From assembly GCA_002787615.1 (NCBI GenBank), contig PCXJ01000095.1, positions 1 to 26,549 of the forward strand: DNA of 26,549 nucleotides, written 5' to 3'. The first letter of the stretch is position 1; each line of letters begins with the position of its first letter. The stretch is from Alphaproteobacteria bacterium CG11_big_fil_rev_8_21_14_0_20_44_7. Lineage in GTDB: Bacteria > Pseudomonadota > Alphaproteobacteria > Rickettsiales > 21-14-0-20-44-7. Both the position numbers and the translations under genes were made by a program. Positions 24,029-26,549 of the stretch are shown piece by piece. The notes under the pieces are model-generated. The model did not search any database. It saw only the letters and a list, made by a program, of their open reading frames with translations, and was not told where the DNA came from.

Positions 24029-24907
24029 ATGATTCCATTTGATGATAGAGACGGGTTTATTTGGTATAACGGCAAACTCACCCCATGGCGTGAATGCAAA
24101 TTGCATGTGCTTTCGCACGGCTTGCATTATGGCGGCGCGGTGTTTGAAGGCACGCGGGTTTATAATGGAAAATGCTTTAAAGTGAATGAGCATAACGAGC
24201 GCCTGCACAAATCGGCAGAGATTCTGGGGTTTGAGATTCCTTTTACGGTTGAAGAAATTAATGCAGCCTGCGAAGAAGTTGTACGTGAAAATGGCGTTAT
24301 AAACGGTTATTTACGCCCGATTGCGTGGCGCGGCAGCGAGATGATTGCGGTTTCTGCGCAAGCCTGCAAAATCCATCTGGCGATTGCATCATGGGAATGG
24401 CCTTCATATTTCGGTCAAGAAGCTAAGGAAAAAGGCCTGCGCATGTGCTGGGCTGATTGGAAACGCCCCTCACCCGAAACTGCACCGGTTGCCAGCAAGG
24501 CGGCGGGGCTTTATATGATTGCAACGCTCAACAAGCATAGTGCTGAAAAGCAAGGTTTTCAGGATGCTATGATGCTGGATTGGCGTGGTTATATCGCTGA
24601 GGCCACCGGAGCGAATGTTTTTTTCATCCATGGTAACGAAATTCACACACCAACGCCGGATTGCTTCCTAAACGGGATTACGCGCCGCACCGTTATCGGA
24701 TTGGCAGAAAAAGCCGGATTTCAAATTATTGAACGCCATATTGAGGCGCAGGAATTGGCCAGTTTTGAGCAAGCATTCCTCACCGGAACAGCCGCCGAAG
24801 TTACGCCTATCGGTTGCATCCATGGTAAATATGGTGATTTCAACTTCACCGTAGGCGAAGCGACAAAACGCCTGATGGCGGATTATGAAGCTCTGACGCA
24901 GGCTTAA
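24029..24907 (+). CDS. ilvE: Branched-chain amino acid aminotransferase
   Basis: A PLP-dependent fold-type IV aminotransferase that makes or degrades leucine, isoleucine and valine with 2-oxoglutarate/glutamate. The 292-aa protein shows the expected motifs: the N-terminal HGLHYGGAVFEGTRVY, the PLP-lysine in SKAAGLYM, EATGANVFF, GITRRTVI, and the cofactor-phosphate/substrate segment TGTAAEVTPI. Length is standard. It diverges from ilvN and is convergent with valS, ending ten bases from it. Together ilvN, ilvE and valS form a small theme of branched-chain amino acid metabolism, though they are not one operon. Confidence 0.95.
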   Translation: MIPFDDRDGFIWYNGKLTPWRECKLHVLSHGLHYGGAVFEGTRVYNGKCFKVNEHNERLHKSAEILGFEIPFTVEEINAACEEVVRENGVINGYLRPIAWRGSEMIAVSAQACKIHLAIASWEWPSYFGQEAKEKGLRMCWADWKRPSPETAPVASKAAGLYMIATLNKHSAEKQGFQDAMMLDWRGYIAEATGANVFFIHGNEIHTPTPDCFLNGITRRTVIGLAEKAGFQIIERHIEAQELASFEQAFLTGTAAEVTPIGCIHGKYGDFNFTVGEATKRLMADYEALTQA

Positions 24908-24917
24908 CGATTTGAAG

Positions 24918-26549
24918 TTAAGCCGCTTTTTGCTCGCCCAATTTGGCAGAAATCTTCACTTCCGCGCTTTCCACAAGGTTGATTTCCTCGCTGCTGGTGC
25001 AATCTTTTAAATCCTGCAATGCTTTTGCCAGCGCGCTATCCGCCTGAATTTCCAGCGTTTTTAATGGGAATTTGATGGAAACCTCATTATCACTTTTGAA
25101 CTTCCGCACTAATTCCAGCGCCTCTTTCGCCAGCTCGCCCGCTTTTTTTGCCGATTCATCTTCGGGCAAATTGGCTTGTGGCCAGCTTCCACGGGCATGT
25201 ATAGATTCACCGCTAGTGAAAATAATATCGTGCAATTCTTCGGTAATATGCGGCACAATCGGCGCCCAGAGGCGTAATATATAATCCACACATATCGAAA
25301 TTGCGTTTAGCGCAGATTGCTGCCCTGCCCCGCCATTTTGCTCACCGTATGAACGGGTTTTGACCATTTCCAGATAATTATCGCAAAAATCATTCCAGAA
25401 GAAATCTTCAATATGTTGGCGTGCTTTGGAATATTCGAATCTTTCAAACTCTTGCTCGGCGTTCTTGATGCATTGGTTTAATTTGGTCAGAATCCATTTA
25501 TCGAGGATTTCCGTGCAATTTTCGGCATTTGCCGCGCCCTCAAGCTTGCCCAGATTCAAACTGGCGAATTTGCAGGCATTCCACAATTTATTGACCAGCT
25601 TATTGCCGATTTTCAGCACATCCTCAGAATATGCCGTATCCGCGCCAAGGCTGGAAGTAGAAGCCCAATAGCGCACAACATCGCTGGATTTCTCCTCAAT
25701 CAGCGGCACAGGGGTGATGACATTGCCCTTGGATTTGGACATTTTTGATTTATCTTCTGCCAAGCACCAGCCGGAAATCATCAGATTTTGCCACGGAACT
25801 TTGTTTTCGTGCAGCAGCGCCTTGACGATAGTATAAAACGCCCATGTGCGGATGATTTCATGCGCTTGCGGACGCATATCGGCGGGGAAAAGCTTGGAGT
25901 AACGGTTTTTATCAAGGATATAACCTCCCTCTCCTAATAGGAGAGGGTCGGGGTGAGGTGAATTTCCATCTTTTCCACCCCCCTCTATCCCCCCTGATAT
26001 GGGGGAGGTTTTTGAGGTAATCCCCCATGCGCTTAATTGCGGCGAAACCGAGCTGGTCGCCCATGTGTCCATGACGTCTCTGTCTGGCGTCAATTCCTCA
26101 TCTTCATAGCCTTTTGGCTTATCTACTAACGGGTTGACGGGAAGCTCATCGGGCTGCGCCACGACAATTGAACCATCTTGCTTATACCAAACCGGAAATG
26201 GAACACCGAAATAGCGCTGGCGGGAAATGCACCAATCCCAATTGAGGTTTTCCGTCCATTGCTCGGCACGGAGCTTCATATAACTCGGATGCCAATTGCA
26301 CTCATTGATTTTTTCTTTGATGCGCTCTTTTTTATCGATAATCTTCACAAACCATTGCTCAGTCGGGATGATTTCCAGCGCTGCGCCTGAGCGCTCCGCA
26401 CATTTTACCATATGTTTGATTGGCTTTTTCGGCTGCGCCGTATGCCCGCCCTGCTCCAAAAGCTCGATAGTTTTTGCGCGCGCTGCATTGATTTTGAGGC
26501 CATTAAGCTCGCCTTCAACTTCCAATTTACCATATTTATTGATTATAAT
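24918..26549 (-). CDS. valS: Valyl-tRNA synthetase, archaeal-genre, N-terminus cut by window edge, with in-frame insertion
   Basis: The last 543 codons of a class I synthetase that charges tRNA-Val. The frame stays open to the right edge, so the apparent TTG start near 26525 is internal and the HIGH motif lies outside. Seen here are the end of the editing-domain region (LKINAARAKTIELL; EIIPTEQWFVKI), DVMDTWATSSVSPQL, MRPQAHEIIRTWAFYTI, the DKSKMSKSKGNVITP signature and the anticodon-binding domain. DTWATSSVSPQ is the archaeal-genre form known in Rickettsia rather than the usual bacterial DTWFSS. Between WGI and YSKLFPADMRPQ there are about 38 residues that homologues lack in this form, encoded largely by two palindromes. 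The bacterial-type C-terminal coiled coil is missing, as expected for this genre. Confidence 0.93.
   Translation of the reverse strand: MIINKYGKLEVEGELNGLKINAARAKTIELLEQGGHTAQPKKPIKHMVKCAERSGAALEIIPTEQWFVKIIDKKERIKEKINECNWHPSYMKLRAEQWTENLNWDWCISRQRYFGVPFPVWYKQDGSIVVAQPDELPVNPLVDKPKGYEDEELTPDRDVMDTWATSSVSPQLSAWGITSKTSPISGGIEGGGKDGNSPHPDPLLLGEGGYILDKNRYSKLFPADMRPQAHEIIRTWAFYTIVKALLHENKVPWQNLMISGWCLAEDKSKMSKSKGNVITPVPLIEEKSSDVVRYWASTSSLGADTAYSEDVLKIGNKLVNKLWNACKFASLNLGKLEGAANAENCTEILDKWILTKLNQCIKNAEQEFERFEYSKARQHIEDFFWNDFCDNYLEMVKTRSYGEQNGGAGQQSALNAISICVDYILRLWAPIVPHITEELHDIIFTSGESIHARGSWPQANLPEDESAKKAGELAKEALELVRKFKSDNEVSIKFPLKTLEIQADSALAKALQDLKDCTSSEEINLVESAEVKISAKLGEQKAA
25921..26018 (-). repeat. 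Double hairpin element inserted in frame in valS
   Basis: A perfect 21-bp palindrome (25927-25947, arms CCCTCTCCTA/TAGGAGAGGG around one base) and a second hairpin (25988-26006, arms TCCCCC/GGGGGA) lie about 40 bases apart. On the coding strand they translate to a Gly/Pro-rich stretch including SGGIEGGGKDG and SPHPDPLLLGEGG, with no stop codon. The base composition is far more G+C-rich than the surrounding gene. It resembles widespread REP-like hairpins that enter reading frames. Boundaries are approximate. Confidence 0.75.

Noticed and set aside
23980..24099. 40-residue N-terminal extension of ilvN
   Set aside because: It overlaps the start of divergent ilvE, has no homology to IlvN, and would place the promoter inside the gene.
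1..26549. tRNA or rRNA genes and a recent mobile island (integrase, transposase, att sites)
   Set aside because: I saw no cloverleaf-like segments with CCA-type ends, no rRNA core motifs and no recombinase reading frame; nearly all space is taken by ordinary protein genes.

Overview
The window looks like chromosome of an alphaproteobacterium with moderate, AT-leaning composition. The evidence is the tatA-tatB-(orf)-tatC-serS order, a pyruvate phosphate dikinase, an archaeal-genre valyl-tRNA synthetase of the kind known from Rickettsia and relatives, and VirB8/VirB9 proteins of the type IV secretion class. A Rickettsiales-like or Micavibrio-like lineage would fit, but I cannot assign it further from sequence alone. 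Acetyl-CoA synthetase, branched-chain amino acid genes and a pilin-like protein argue against an extremely reduced endosymbiont.

Layout, left to right. 1-1048: 3' end of gltX, then def. 1186-3951: a large exported protein with ankyrin repeats and two SPOR-like domains. 4036-4320: a stand-alone DUF2282/bufferin-type cysteine peptide precursor. 4467-5024 (-): plsY. 5068-5832: an isolated type IV pilin-like prepilin. 5878-7815: acs. 8015-8323: a small unknown protein behind a good promoter. 8432-11265 (-): ppdK and a tiny downstream ORF. 11371-11871 (-): a single-domain response regulator. 12057-15725 (-): the tatA-tatB-orf390-tatC-serS run, in which an unrecognised 390-residue protein separates tatB from tatC. 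15787-20961 (-): three genes for exported or cysteine-rich proteins (122, 1236 and 345 aa); the largest ends in a CHAP/NlpC-like segment. 21059-22572 (+): virB8-virB9, divergent from that operon and without the rest of a type IV secretion locus. 22622-23419 (-): a formate/nitrite-transporter-family protein. 23455-24907: ilvN and ilvE, divergent. 24918-26549 (-): valS, cut by the window edge.

Three structures cut across the gene list. First, an 84-97 bp palindromic element occurs three times between genes (4350, 7824, 11959). It has imperfect terminal inverted repeats and two internal hairpins whose arms covary between copies. Second, a different pair of hairpins sits in frame inside valS (about 25921-26018) and is translated into a low-complexity insert. 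Third, several genes (acs, ilvN, the 122-aa exported protein, def) have a recognisable promoter whose -10 box ends 6-8 bases before the start codon, which predicts leaderless mRNAs. Others (the ankyrin/SPOR gene, bufA, orf102, tatA) have clear Shine-Dalgarno sites.

The best candidates for something undescribed are the exported CHAP-like/cysteine-rich operon facing virB8-virB9, the orphan bufferin with an 11-bp-spaced direct repeat upstream, the extra gene inside the tat operon, the ankyrin-SPOR-SPOR protein, and the valS insertion. No rRNA, tRNA, CRISPR array, transposase or integrase was found. No stretch over about 300 bases lacks a gene.
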